In this document: in pieces, positions 40,182 to 48,223 of the stretch
Position numbering within the stretch: position 1 is the stretch's first letter
How the letters are laid out: the number at the start of each line of letters is the position of its first letter
From: Methylibium sp. Root1272
GTDB lineage: Bacteria > Pseudomonadota > Gammaproteobacteria > Burkholderiales > Burkholderiaceae_C
DNA length: 64,000 nt
Assembly (NCBI RefSeq): GCF_001425905.1
Contig: NZ_LMDY01000001.1
Location: forward strand, 6,890 to 70,889
Direction: 5' to 3'
The notes under the pieces: model-generated
The model's input: the letters and a program-made list of their open reading frames with translations, nothing else
Database searches by the model: none
Told to the model about the DNA's origin: nothing
Position numbers and translations under genes: made by a program

Positions 40182-40247
40182 GGGTTGCCCACCGCGTCGG
40201 TCGTGCGTTCGTCGCGAGCGACGCCCGTCCGACGCCGTGGACAACCC
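40182..40247. other. large imperfect hairpin upstream of the reverse transcriptase gene
   Basis: The 19-base arms 40182-40200 and 40229-40247 are inverted repeats matching at 17 of 19 positions. The 28-base loop holds a second perfect hairpin, CGTCGC-ga-GCGACG (40210-40223). The whole lies 83 bases before the RT start in a 202-base divergent gap. It could be the Rep nicking origin, a structured RNA partner of the RT, or a two-way terminator. It is GC-rich, unlike the RT gene. Confidence 0.7.
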
Positions 40248-40330
40248 GCAAGCACTCCAGTAATCGACAGAGAAATACCATTACATTCGGAGCAACTGTT
40301 TTATTTGAGTCGCTTACGCGGGATCACAGC

Positions 40331-41812
40331 ATGAGCACAGAAAAATTCTTCATTGGTGATTTTCCATCGACCCTTTACCCGCTTCAGACCAATTTATTGA
40401 TGGTGTCAAAGCACGGCAAAGAAATTGCTGAATATATAAATAATAAAATTCTCTCGGATAAGCCTGAACATGCAGGGAATTGCTTTCTGCCGCAGCAGCG
40501 TGTATACGCGCCAAAGCCTCGAAATCATCTCCGCCGTACAGTTTGTTTGGATCCTATTGCGTCATATTTCTTGTACGACATAATATACAGAAATAGAGCA
40601 TCTTTCAGAAAGCCTGTCAGTGATGCACGGAAGTGTTATGGGTATCGATTTGATGCAGGTGAGCCGATTCTTGTTCGGCATGCATATAAGGATTTTTGCG
40701 ACGACATTGAATCCTACTATATGTTGTATGCGAATTCCCTAAAATTCGATATCGCCTCGTACTTTAATTCAATCTATCACCATGATCTCGTTAATTGGTT
40801 TGCGTCCCTTAAAAATTCCTCCTCCACAGATATTGTTAATTTTGGTCGGTTTTTTAGAGAGATTAATGCTGGAAGATCAATCGATTTTTTGCCGCACGGC
40901 ATTTACCCGGCAAAGATGATCGGCAGTGAGTTTCTGAAGTTCATTGATCTTTCAAAGCAGATTAAATCTAGCCAAGTGTGTCGGTTCATGGATGATTTCT
41001 TTTTGTTTGATAATAACGAATCAATAATCCGAACTGATTTTCTTCGGATCCAAGAGCTTCTTGGGGCGAAGGGGCTCAATATAAATCCTAGCAAAACAGA
41101 TGTTGGGGCTGGAAGTGCTGGGGTTAATGGCGAAATAACTGAAATTCAAGCTGAAATAATAGCTTTGATTGGAGGGGATGAAATTCCGGCCTTGCCTTCA
41201 ACTGTTGATGTAGATAACGCGCAGAATGGTTTGGGTTTAAGCGATGATCAGGCGGATAAGTTGTTGACTTTGCTGACAAATGATAAGGCTGAGGAAGCGG
41301 ACGTCGAGAGAATTTTGTCGCTTCTGAAGGATCATGCTGATTCAATAGTTGGAGTATTTGGTCAGCTTGTTAGTAAGTTTCCTGGTGTTGTGAAACATCT
41401 TAGTTGGTTCAGTGGCGCAATTAAAAATAAAGAGGATTTGTCCACTGAGGTGTACAAGCTTGCCTCTGGTGCTGCAAACTTAATTGAATATCAGATATTC
41501 TGGTTGGCTGTTATATGCGAGGATCATTTAAAGGGTACAAAAGACTATTCAAATGCGGTATTGGCATTGTATGGTCGATCGTGCGATTACCCGATAGCAA
41601 GGGCAAAGATTTTGGAAATGCCTGATCAATGGTACGGCTTGAAGGAAATAAGGGATGAGTATTTGAAAACGGGTGCGTCGCATTGGTTGTCGTGGGCATC
41701 TGCAATGGGTACTCGAACGCTAAAATTGGCTGAACGTAAATACGTCCTGGATTATTTTTCCAAAGGATCTCCAGTGAATCATTTGGTTGCTAGTTGCGTA
41801 ACCTCGTTGTAA
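40331..41812 (+). CDS. reverse transcriptase of the Abi/UG (defence-associated) type
   Basis: A 493-residue protein with RT palm motifs in order: RT1/2 region RVYAPKPRNHLRRTVCLDP (57-75), motif A SLKFDIASYFNSIYHHDL with D140, motif B LPHGIYPAKMIGSEFL (187-202), motif C CRFMDDFFLFDN with D221-D222, and motif D GLNINPSKT (248-256). The catalytic aspartates are intact. From about 260 to 493 it is an all-helical tail, without a maturase/X domain, zinc finger or HNH, so it is not a group II intron enzyme; the retron hallmarks NAxxH and VTG are also missing. The pattern fits the Abi/UG RTs that protect bacteria from phages. Its DNA is roughly 40% GC by eye in a genome near 67%, so it was recently acquired. 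It is the only obvious cargo of the element. The ribosome binding site is weak. Confidence 0.85.
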   Translation: MSTEKFFIGDFPSTLYPLQTNLLMVSKHGKEIAEYINNKILSDKPEHAGNCFLPQQRVYAPKPRNHLRRTVCLDPIASYFLYDIIYRNRASFRKPVSDARKCYGYRFDAGEPILVRHAYKDFCDDIESYYMLYANSLKFDIASYFNSIYHHDLVNWFASLKNSSSTDIVNFGRFFREINAGRSIDFLPHGIYPAKMIGSEFLKFIDLSKQIKSSQVCRFMDDFFLFDNNESIIRTDFLRIQELLGAKGLNINPSKTDVGAGSAGVNGEITEIQAEIIALIGGDEIPALPSTVDVDNAQNGLGLSDDQADKLLTLLTNDKAEEADVERILSLLKDHADSIVGVFGQLVSKFPGVVKHLSWFSGAIKNKEDLSTEVYKLASGAANLIEYQIFWLAVICEDHLKGTKDYSNAVLALYGRSCDYPIARAKILEMPDQWYGLKEIRDEYLKTGASHWLSWASAMGTRTLKLAERKYVLDYFSKGSPVNHLVASCVTSL

Positions 41813-41875
41813 TAGTGAAATTTGACTGCGGAATTGACAAGTCGCGTCCTTCGTGTACTTTTCTGTGGTCGTGCG

Positions 41876-41893
41876 TTCGCACGTCAGTCGCAC
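41876..41893. promoter_or_regulatory. putative integrase arm-type sites, right end
   Basis: TTCGCACGTCAGTCGCAC matches 37418-37435 at 17 of 18 bases. It lies about 50 bases inside the right attachment repeat, mirroring the position of the left copies. Confidence 0.6.
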
Positions 41894-41929
41894 GTGCTTG
41901 GCTCAGTACACATTGACACGAGAGCGATC

Positions 41930-42034
41930 GGGGGTTCGATTCCCCCGGCTCCACCAAATTGAACGGCCCGTGCCAGTGAAAGACCACTGGGACGGGCTTC
42001 TTCTTTTGGGCTCGAAACGGCCTTGATTGGCGTC
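41930..42034. repeat. right attachment repeat (attR of the element, left end of a second relic)
   Basis: A second copy of the tmRNA T arm, CCA end and terminator, offset by 4620 bases from the first over the identical 67-base core. One C is missing between the T arm and GGCTCC compared with the tmRNA. Because the shared sequence runs far beyond the tRNA-like part and is followed by an integrase fragment, it is both the right end of the intact element and the left end of a second, related one. Confidence 0.9.
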
Positions 42035-42143
42035 GGTTTCCCATGCGAAGCCGGTGCGCGGGTCGTTCCAGGCGTGCTCGCCGGAAAGGAAGGTGGCTGA
42101 CTTCCGGCCAAGCAGCGCGGCAAGGGCTTCGTCGTTGAGTTCG
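42031..42143 (-). pseudogene. relic fragment of a second tyrosine integrase
   Basis: The minus strand encodes an open 38-residue stretch, ELNDEALAALLGRKSATF and on to WETDA, that matches the integrase of the intact element at 29 of 38 positions. It lies just beyond the right attachment repeat. In the intact copy the corresponding region is 37711-37823, about 300 bases from att; here it is joined directly to att through the shared GGCGTC, so the 3' third of that integrase was lost. It marks a second element once integrated in tandem. Confidence 0.85.
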
Positions 42144-42177
42144 GCGCTTCGAGAAATCGAGGGCGCAGGCCTTTCGC

Positions 42178-42339
42178 CTAATCCAAGATCAAGTACACGC
42201 CCACCAGGGCCACTGCAACCGAGGCCACCAGGTCGATCATCTTGCGTCGGGCAGAACGATCGCCCGGGCCATGCACCGTATGAGGAGGCGCTGCACGACG
42301 GTCGGTGGCAGGAGCGCGACCCCGCGGCTCGGTTTTCAT
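42178..42339 (-). CDS. tiny membrane protein, downstream member of a pair
   Basis: A 53-residue frame ending in one hydrophobic helix (MIDLVASVAVALVGVYLILD), with a basic N-terminal half. Its start overlaps the stop of the upstream small frame in an ATGA. No family recognised; a real gene is plausible because of the coupling and clean membrane segment, but it is short. Confidence 0.4.
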   Translation of the reverse strand: MKTEPRGRAPATDRRAAPPHTVHGPGDRSARRKMIDLVASVAVALVGVYLILD

Positions 42340-42518
42340 CGCATCTGCCTTGGCTGCAAACTCACGGCGGCGTGGCTGCGACAGACGATCGCACCGATCA
42401 ACGCGACCACCGTCCCGATATCGTTTCCGGCGCCGTAGCGCCACAACACCCCCACGACGAAGAGAAGTGCTCCGTAGCGAGTCAGCATTCGTGGCGAGCC
42501 GGTCGGTTGATGCAGCAT
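42336..42518 (-). CDS. tiny membrane protein, upstream member of a pair
   Basis: A 60-residue frame (or 50 residues from the inner Met at MLTRYGALLFVVGVLWRYGA) with two hydrophobic segments, the second being DIGTVVALIGAIVCRSHAA. It is coupled by ATGA to the next small frame. Unknown function. The stretch from 42519 to 42692 holds nothing convincing. Confidence 0.4.
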   Translation of the reverse strand: MLHQPTGSPRMLTRYGALLFVVGVLWRYGAGNDIGTVVALIGAIVCRSHAAVSLQPRQMR

Positions 42519-42692
42519 GCGGCGACTTTCAGGTGTTCTTCACCCGACAGTGCATCCAGAAAATTAGCGCTGCATTAAGGAGGTTCGGGTTCGTCGCCTT
42601 GCCGCGTCATCAGGTTCGAAATGCCATGGACGGCTCGTTTCCGATGCATCCAGATGGGAGGATCGAGATTGCCCTGAGGCCGGACCGATCCA

Positions 42693-43232
42693 ATGCCGCG
42701 AAGAACCGAAGACTGCCTGACATGGGTGCAGCGGTACGTGTACGTTCAGCGCCGGGACCGCGTACTGGAGATCGGCTGCGGGCCAGGCAAGCTGGCTTCG
42801 ATGATCATGCCCAGGCTCAGAGAAGGCTCGTACACCGGCATCGATCCCTCTGCCCAAGCCATAGCGGCCGCCGTTCGCAGCAACCAGGCAGACATCGCGA
42901 CGGGACGTATGGTGTTTCATGCCGTCGACCTCGCGAACGCGCCGCTGGCGGCTGCCAGCTTCGACAAGGTCATTGCCGTGAACGTCGACCCGCTTTGGAT
43001 GGGAGCGGGCCCCGAGTTGGGCATCGTTCGGTCCCTGATGGCCCCGGCGGCCGTGCTGTACTTGGTGTTCCAGCTTGCCCCAACGGATGATTCGGCCGGT
43101 CTCGTCTCGCGGCTGATGCCTCGCCTTCATGCGAATCGTTTGAGCATCAGCGCCATCTGCTCGCGGCAGACGGTGCCGACGCCAACGCTGTGCGTCGAGA
43201 TACGCGGCGCGGACGATGAGGTGACGCTATGA
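42693..43232 (+). CDS. SAM-dependent methyltransferase
   Basis: A 179-residue class I methyltransferase with motif I VLEIGCGPGKLASMI, the acidic motif II TGIDPSAQAI and a motif IV-like FDKVIAVNVDPLW. The protein is short and probably lacks a large substrate domain, so the substrate is not predictable. It converges with the LapG-like gene (18 bases between stops). It is the first plausible host-type gene after the integration site. Confidence 0.82.
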   Translation: MPRRTEDCLTWVQRYVYVQRRDRVLEIGCGPGKLASMIMPRLREGSYTGIDPSAQAIAAAVRSNQADIATGRMVFHAVDLANAPLAAASFDKVIAVNVDPLWMGAGPELGIVRSLMAPAAVLYLVFQLAPTDDSAGLVSRLMPRLHANRLSISAICSRQTVPTPTLCVEIRGADDEVTL

Positions 43233-43250
43233 CGGCCCACGGGACCGGCG

Positions 43251-43970
43251 TCAATGCAACTGCTGCCTGGTGCGCGCCAGCGTCGTGCGCCACGGTCGGA
43301 TCCCGCTCCGGCCTGGCGAGATCGGCGCCGCATCGACCCGCTGCCAGACGGCCGATTGGTCGAAGCTGAAGACCGGTTGGAGGTCATCGCGGCGTGACAG
43401 CGCCAAGAGCAGCGGGGTGATGCAGTCCATCACCAGCGGATCGACGAGCGGCCACCCGGCAAGCACCACGAGATGCGGCACCGTCGCCGCAAGGAGGTCC
43501 AGCCGACGTTGGCGCGCATACAGCAGCCGAACGCCATGCCTGGGGCTGCCGCTCGCCAGGAGCAGGAAGAACTTGGTGATCGCGAAGTCTTCGCAGTCAC
43601 CCGTGCCGCGGGCCAGGGTTTCGCAGGGAGTCGACCACACGTCGGCGCCGGGCGCCGACTCCGGATCTGCCGCGTACTCGATCCGTTGATTGATCTCGAC
43701 ATTGACGAAGGCGATGCGCCGGTCGAAATCCAGCGCGTGTGCCGCAACCGCCAAGGCGTCGAATTCGTGCCTCGCCTGTCTCAAGTCGCCGTCCAGGGGC
43801 TGGGCGATGCTGTGGAAGGTGGATGCGCACAGACATGTTGCCGTGCAATGTCTGACGAACTCGCGCCGATCGCAGCGGCAGGCGCCGGGCTCGCCGGCAG
43901 ACGGAACAAGCGAGGCATCCACGCGGCCCTCCCAGTCTCCGACGCGTCGAGTTCCGGGCGGGACCGCCAA
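43251..43970 (-). CDS. transglutaminase-like cysteine peptidase (LapG-like, BTLCP family)
   Basis: A 239-residue protein with the bacterial transglutaminase-like cysteine proteinase core: WSTPCETLARGTGDCEDFAI (catalytic Cys in GDCEDF), the histidine in VPHLVVLAGW and the aspartate in PLVMDCI. LapG-type enzymes cleave large adhesins at the cell surface under c-di-GMP control. Neither the LapD receptor nor a LapA-type adhesin is encoded in this window. The N-terminal 60 residues are unusual, with several cysteines (RHCTATCLCAS), and the true start may be further in. Confidence 0.8.
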   Translation of the reverse strand: MAVPPGTRRVGDWEGRVDASLVPSAGEPGACRCDRREFVRHCTATCLCASTFHSIAQPLDGDLRQARHEFDALAVAAHALDFDRRIAFVNVEINQRIEYAADPESAPGADVWSTPCETLARGTGDCEDFAITKFFLLLASGSPRHGVRLLYARQRRLDLLAATVPHLVVLAGWPLVDPLVMDCITPLLLALSRRDDLQPVFSFDQSAVWQRVDAAPISPGRSGIRPWRTTLARTRQQLH

Positions 43971-44060
43971 GACGCGCGCATCGGGAGCCGCCAGTGTCTG
44001 CTTCTCGGATCGGCGCGTCTCCTGTCATACCTTGCTAGGTTCAAACCCGCACTCGCCGCC

Positions 44061-44567
44061 TCAGCTGGCGGCCATGAGATCGTCCTTGCGCTGCTGGAGC
44101 TGCGCGCCGATCTCCTTGATGTCGATGCGGCGTCGCGTCTTCGGGAACAGCTCCTTCTCTTCCTCCGTCGCATGGTGGTCGATGTACTCGCCCAGCACCT
44201 TCACCTTGGCGTCGAAGAGCTGGGCGTCGGCAGACATCGCCTCGATCTGCGCGATCAGCTCCTTGCAACTGGCGTGCTCGACCGCGGCTTCATCGATCAG
44301 ATCCTCGTCGTCCAGAGCCTCGCGGGCGGCCGGGTAGAAGATCTCTTCCTCGATCTGCGCGTGAACGGTGAGCATCTGGCAGATCTTCGCCGCGAGCTGT
44401 TCGCGTTGCGTCGCGGGAGCGCTGGCCTTGGCCAGCTTGTCGTATTCCTTGAACAGTTTCTTCACTTCCTTGTGGTCTTCGGTGAGCAAGGCGATCGCGT
44501 CGGGCGCGGCGTCGGACTTGCGTGCGGCGCGAGTGGCCGTCGAAGTGTGGGTGCTGGCTGAAGTCAT
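44061..44567 (-). CDS. hemerythrin HHE-domain protein
   Basis: A 168-residue cytoplasmic protein with the HHE cation-binding pattern: LLTEDHKEVKKLFKEYD, HAQIEEEIFYPAARE, EHASCKELIAQIE and YIDHHATEEEKELFP. These His/Glu residues bind a di-iron centre. Such proteins sense or buffer oxygen or nitrosative species. It neighbours a catalase, in a stress-flavoured region. A Ser/Thr/Ala-rich stretch forms the first 20 residues. Confidence 0.93.
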   Translation of the reverse strand: MTSASTHTSTATRAARKSDAAPDAIALLTEDHKEVKKLFKEYDKLAKASAPATQREQLAAKICQMLTVHAQIEEEIFYPAAREALDDEDLIDEAAVEHASCKELIAQIEAMSADAQLFDAKVKVLGEYIDHHATEEEKELFPKTRRRIDIKEIGAQLQQRKDDLMAAS

Positions 44568-44753
44568 GCTGGCGTCCTTGGGTAGTGCACTGTCGTGCGT
44601 GGGGGGAGTGGGTGAGACTAGGCGCCACCGGGCTCATTGCAACCGCGCCCAGCGCGAACGCAAGCTCTTCCTACCGATCGACGAGTGGGCGTCCTACGCC
44701 CCGTTCCACATCGACGAGCCGACGCCGCGACAGACATGTCAAAAGACATGCAT

Positions 44754-47165
44754 TCAGACGAGCGGCGGGTCGACTTCGCGCTCGAAGGCGCGGTGCGATG
44801 CCAGTGCCGCCATGAAGGCCTTGGCATCCACCGCAATGCCCGGGTCGTCGCTGCCGTCGGGCAGCGTGGCCGGTAGCTCGATGGCATCGGCCAGGGCGCT
44901 CGGGTCGCCCATCAGGAAGATGGGCTTGCAATGTCGGAACTGGTCCTTCAGGAAATCCTTCGCATGCCCCAGCGTCGCCAGAACGTCGTCGTGGCCCGGC
45001 ACCACCACGGCATCCCAGAGCACCGACGGCGCGGTCTCGAAGCTCACTTCCACATCCACGCTCGAGCCGGATGCCCCCTCGATCCTGCCGAGCTTGGGTC
45101 CCACGTATCGCGGCAGGGCGCCGGCTGCAACGAGCTGCGCATGCAGATCGACCAGCGCCTGCAGGTCGACATCGGCAGCGACCAGCAAGGCCACGCGCCG
45201 GGTCTTGACGCCGGCCTCACCCGGTCGCGCAAACATCGAGAGCGCTTTCGACTGCGTCACCTCGGGCGCGGGCGGCTTGTCCAGCGCGCGTGGTTGGGCC
45301 GGCGGCACCGCGATGCCCAGCCCGTCGGCCACGCGCGCCGCCAGTTCGGCATCGACGTTCGCCAGCATGGAGATCACGCGTCGCCGAATGCCGTTGACGC
45401 GAACCTTCGTCAGCTCGAACCGGTAGGCGCCCACGATGTGATTCTTTTCCACCGCCGACTGGCTGTTCCAGAACAGCGTGGCCTGCGTGTAGTGGTCGGC
45501 AAATTTCTCCGGCTTGCCTCTCACCTTGTCCTCGAAGACCGGTGCCGGAAACGGCACGAAGCCACGGAGTCCTGCCTGGAAGGGGCAACCCCCCGCCAGC
45601 GAGTTGGGCTCGTAGGCCACCTTGCCGCGCGGAATCGCCTGGCGGTGCATGCCGTCGCGCTGGTTGTTGTGCACCTGGGCGAGCGAGGCGTTGATGGGCA
45701 ACTCATGGAAGTTAGGCCCGCCGAGCCGGCTCAGTTGCGTGTCGAGGTAGGAGTGATGGCGGCCTTGCAGCAGCGGATCGTTGCTCGTGTCGATGCCCGG
45801 AATCATGTTGCCGGTGCCGAAGGCGACCTGCTCGGTTTCGGCGAAAAAGTTGTCCGGATTGCGGTTCAGCACCATGCGGCCGACGGGTCGCACCGGCACC
45901 AGCTCTTCCGGCACCAGCTTGGTCGCGTCGAGCACATCGAAGGAGAAGCGCTCGGCCTCTTCTTCGGTGAACACCTGCAGTCCGAGCTCCCATTCCGGAT
46001 AGGCGCCCCCTTCGATGGCCTCCCACAGGTCTCGGCGGTGGAAGTCCGAGTCGGCGCCGTTGATCTTGACCGCCTCGTCCCACAGCACCGCGTGCGTTCC
46101 CGCGATCGGCGTCCAGTGGAACTTCACGAACCGCGACTCGCCTTTATCGTTGACGAGCCGGAAGGTGTGCACGCCGAAGCCTTGCATCATCCGATAGCTG
46201 CGAGGGATGGCGCGGTCCGACATCAGCCACATCAGCATGTGCGTCGACTCGGGCATCAGCGAGACGAAGTCCCAGAACGTGTCGTGCGCACTTGCCGCCT
46301 GGGGCATGGCGTTGTTCGGCTCCGGCTTCACGGCGTGGACCAGGTCGGGGAACTTCATCGCGTCCTGGATGAAGAACACCGGCATGTTGTTGCCCACGAT
46401 GTCCCAGTTGCCGTCTTCGGTGTAGAACTTGACGGCGAATCCGCGGACATCGCGGGCGAGATCGCATGAGCCGCGCTCTCCGGCAACGGTCGAGAACCGC
46501 ACGAACACCGGCGTGCGCTTGCTGGCTTGGGCAAAAGGCGCGGCGCGCGTGATGGCCTCGAGAGACTGATAGGACTCGAAGTAGCCATGCGCGCCCGATC
46601 CGCGGGCATGCACGATGCGCTCGGGAATCCGCTCGTGATCGAAATGGGTAAGCTTCTCGCGAAGGATGAAGTCCTCCAGCAGGACCGGCCCCCGCAACCC
46701 TGCCTTGAGCGAGTTCTGGTTGTCCGCGATGGGGATCCCCATGTTCGTGGTCAAGGTCTGGCCACCGGAGTCGACGCGTACGCGGTCCAGCGAATCGTTC
46801 GCGGGGTTGGTGCCGTGCAGCGGCGTGCCGTCGCCGACCTTGCCCGAGCTCTGCCCCTCGGTCACGGTGCTGGCCGTGTCGATAGGGTCGTGCGGCTCCT
46901 GCGTCGCACCGGTGGGGGGTTCCCGCCCCGCACGAAGGCCATGCTCTGCGGCCTTGTCGGCATTGAATGGGACGGCGCTCGTACCGAGCTCGGCGCCCAC
47001 CGACTGCGTGGCCAGAAGCTGCGAACTCGCGTCGGGCATGGCGGCGGCGGCGGCCTGATCCGGCGCCATCGTGGACGGCCCGGAGAAGGTCGAGTGAATC
47101 GATCCCCAGTTGGATGGAGCCGACGGGCTCCGCGGACGTGCAGCTTTCGCCTTCTTTGTGGCCAT
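44754..47165 (-). CDS. katE: large-subunit monofunctional catalase (clade 2, HPII type)
   Basis: An 803-residue catalase. The essential histidine is in [20 protein letters not shown], the clade-2 core includes [20 protein letters not shown], and the heme-ligand region is [20 protein letters not shown]. The C-terminal flavodoxin-like (DJ-1-type) domain begins around residue 650 ([19 protein letters not shown]). The N-terminal 130 residues are longer and more Ala/Ser/Thr-rich than in E. coli HPII. The ATG at 47165 begins [13 protein letters not shown] and is preferred over one 45 bases upstream. It would remove H2O2, often in stationary phase. Confidence 0.96.
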   Translation of the reverse strand: MATKKAKAARPRSPSAPSNWGSIHSTFSGPSTMAPDQAAAAAMPDASSQLLATQSVGAELGTSAVPFNADKAAEHGLRAGREPPTGATQEPHDPIDTASTVTEGQSSGKVGDGTPLHGTNPANDSLDRVRVDSGGQTLTTNMGIPIADNQNSLKAGLRGPVLLEDFILREKLTHFDHERIPERIVHARGSGAHGYFESYQSLEAITRAAPFAQASKRTPVFVRFSTVAGERGSCDLARDVRGFAVKFYTEDGNWDIVGNNMPVFFIQDAMKFPDLVHAVKPEPNNAMPQAASAHDTFWDFVSLMPESTHMLMWLMSDRAIPRSYRMMQGFGVHTFRLVNDKGESRFVKFHWTPIAGTHAVLWDEAVKINGADSDFHRRDLWEAIEGGAYPEWELGLQVFTEEEAERFSFDVLDATKLVPEELVPVRPVGRMVLNRNPDNFFAETEQVAFGTGNMIPGIDTSNDPLLQGRHHSYLDTQLSRLGGPNFHELPINASLAQVHNNQRDGMHRQAIPRGKVAYEPNSLAGGCPFQAGLRGFVPFPAPVFEDKVRGKPEKFADHYTQATLFWNSQSAVEKNHIVGAYRFELTKVRVNGIRRRVISMLANVDAELAARVADGLGIAVPPAQPRALDKPPAPEVTQSKALSMFARPGEAGVKTRRVALLVAADVDLQALVDLHAQLVAAGALPRYVGPKLGRIEGASGSSVDVEVSFETAPSVLWDAVVVPGHDDVLATLGHAKDFLKDQFRHCKPIFLMGDPSALADAIELPATLPDGSDDPGIAVDAKAFMAALASHRAFEREVDPPLV

Positions 47166-47374
47166 GGTGGTTCCTGATGCAGAGTGGCGTGGGGGTTCCC
47201 GGAGGAACAATCACTATCGGTTTGGGTCGTGTGCAACGCACGGCATCAACCACGCGTCTGCGTGTAGGACAGCGGTCCGTGAGGCCCCGGTCCTCGCTCG
47301 GTGCCGGCCGAGGGTAATCACCCCTCGCATGCGCTAGGCCGGCCTCAGACTTCCCGATCGAGTCAGGAACCTGA

Positions 47375-47665
47375 ATGCCGCTGCAGATCAGAGAGTTCAC
47401 GGAACGCGCGTTGGAGAAGTTGCTCGACGCCATGGCCGCCGAAGGGCGCGAGCCCGATGGCTGGGAGGCGCAGTCGCTGCTGGCAGCGATCGGTGCGCTG
47501 GTCTGCGGCCGGTACGTTCTGGCGACCACCTTCATGGACCAGGTCGTCGGGGTCCGGGACCTCCGCGAAACGGGGTGGCCTCGGTTGGAGACGACCCCCT
47601 CGGTCTTGCATCTCCGTGGCGCGCTCGGCCATGTCCGGCTCGTGAAATTCTCAGACCAGAGCTAG
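47375..47665 (+). CDS. small hypothetical protein
   Basis: A 96-residue frame starting MPLQIREFTERALEKLL after CAGGAACC. It has helical segments (LLAAIGALVCGRYVLATTF) but no recognisable domain. It lies alone between katE and small conserved genes, read in the opposite direction to katE. I cannot assign a function. Confidence 0.55.
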   Translation: MPLQIREFTERALEKLLDAMAAEGREPDGWEAQSLLAAIGALVCGRYVLATTFMDQVVGVRDLRETGWPRLETTPSVLHLRGALGHVRLVKFSDQS

Positions 47666-47821
47666 CGAGCCCTGCGCGAGGGTGGCCTGCCGCACAGACT
47701 CGGCGTCGATGCGCCGACACAGTGCCGAGATGCGGGCCGTGCACTCGGTGCGTCGTTCGTCCCGGCCTTGTCGGATCGAACCCCGCCATATCGCCAACCA
47801 TCCAGTGAGACAGGGCCGACC

Positions 47822-47950
47822 ATGACCAAGAGCCGACACGGCAACAAGGAAGCGAAGAAGCCGAAGAAGGCGCAGGTGCCGGTCGATCCGACACAGCTGG
47901 ATGTGTTGCCGCTGGCGGTGGCGCCGGCGGCGCGGCCGAAGAAGAAGTAG
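47822..47950 (+). CDS. very small Lys-rich conserved protein
   Basis: A 42-residue frame, MTKSRHGNKEAKKPKKAQVP then DVLPLAVAPAARPKKK. Proteins starting with the (S/T)KxRHGNKEAKKPKK pattern recur in Burkholderiales and are of unknown function. It is followed 6 bases later by the DUF1488 gene. Confidence 0.7.
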   Translation: MTKSRHGNKEAKKPKKAQVPVDPTQLDVLPLAVAPAARPKKK

Positions 47951-47956
47951 TCCGCC

Positions 47957-48223
47957 GTGCAGCCCGACCCGATCTTTCATGAGGCCTCCGGCGCGGTTCG
48001 CTTCTGGGTGCAGGCGGAAGACGGCCAGTTCGTCGGCGCCAGCATTGCCAAGGAGACGCTGCATTTCCGCTTTCGCGCCGATGTGAGCGGTGTCGATGCG
48101 CTGGCCACCTACGCTGCGCACCGCGACGAGATCGACGCCGCGGTCAGACGGCGGATTGCAGCGGGCTCGATCGAGCCGGTCATGCTGCGCGAGGCCGACG
48201 TGGCCGCGCGTCAGCTCTCCTGA
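47957..48223 (+). CDS. DUF1488-like protein
   Basis: An 88-residue protein starting at GTG 47957, with VRFWVQAEDGQFVGASIAKE and LHFRFRADVSGVDALATYAA typical of the small DUF1488 family. Unknown function. It overlaps the 3' end of the convergent glucan synthase gene by 13 bases. Confidence 0.75.
   Translation: MQPDPIFHEASGAVRFWVQAEDGQFVGASIAKETLHFRFRADVSGVDALATYAAHRDEIDAAVRRRIAAGSIEPVMLREADVAARQLS

Larger units (their letters stand above)
37310..41963. mobile_element. integrative element inserted at the tmRNA 3' end, carrying Rep and a reverse transcriptase
   Basis: The segment is bounded by direct repeats of the tmRNA T arm, acceptor end and terminator (37310-37414 and 41930-42034). Inside, on the minus strand, are rep (HUH), xis-like and int genes in a tight operon reading toward the tmRNA, plus a gene of unknown function; on the plus strand is a lone AT-rich reverse transcriptase gene. 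Integration downstream of tmRNA, an integrase abutting att and an excisionase overlapping it define an integrative element; the rolling-circle Rep suggests it replicates after excision or derives from a small phage or plasmid. Length between the repeats is about 4.6 kb. No capsid or conjugation genes are present. Confidence 0.9.

Noticed and set aside
40331-41812. The RT as a retron
   Set aside because: It lacks NAxxH and VTG motifs, and no msr-msd-like inverted repeats flank an RNA that ends near the gene in the usual way; the upstream hairpin is not of that layout.
40331-41812. The RT as a group II intron protein
   Set aside because: No maturase (X), DNA-binding or HNH domain, and no intron domain V-like hairpin downstream in the 117 bases to the right repeat.
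42144-44060. Another attachment repeat marking the far end of the second element
   Set aside because: No further copy of GGCTCCACCA with the terminator was found downstream; the second element has no visible right end.
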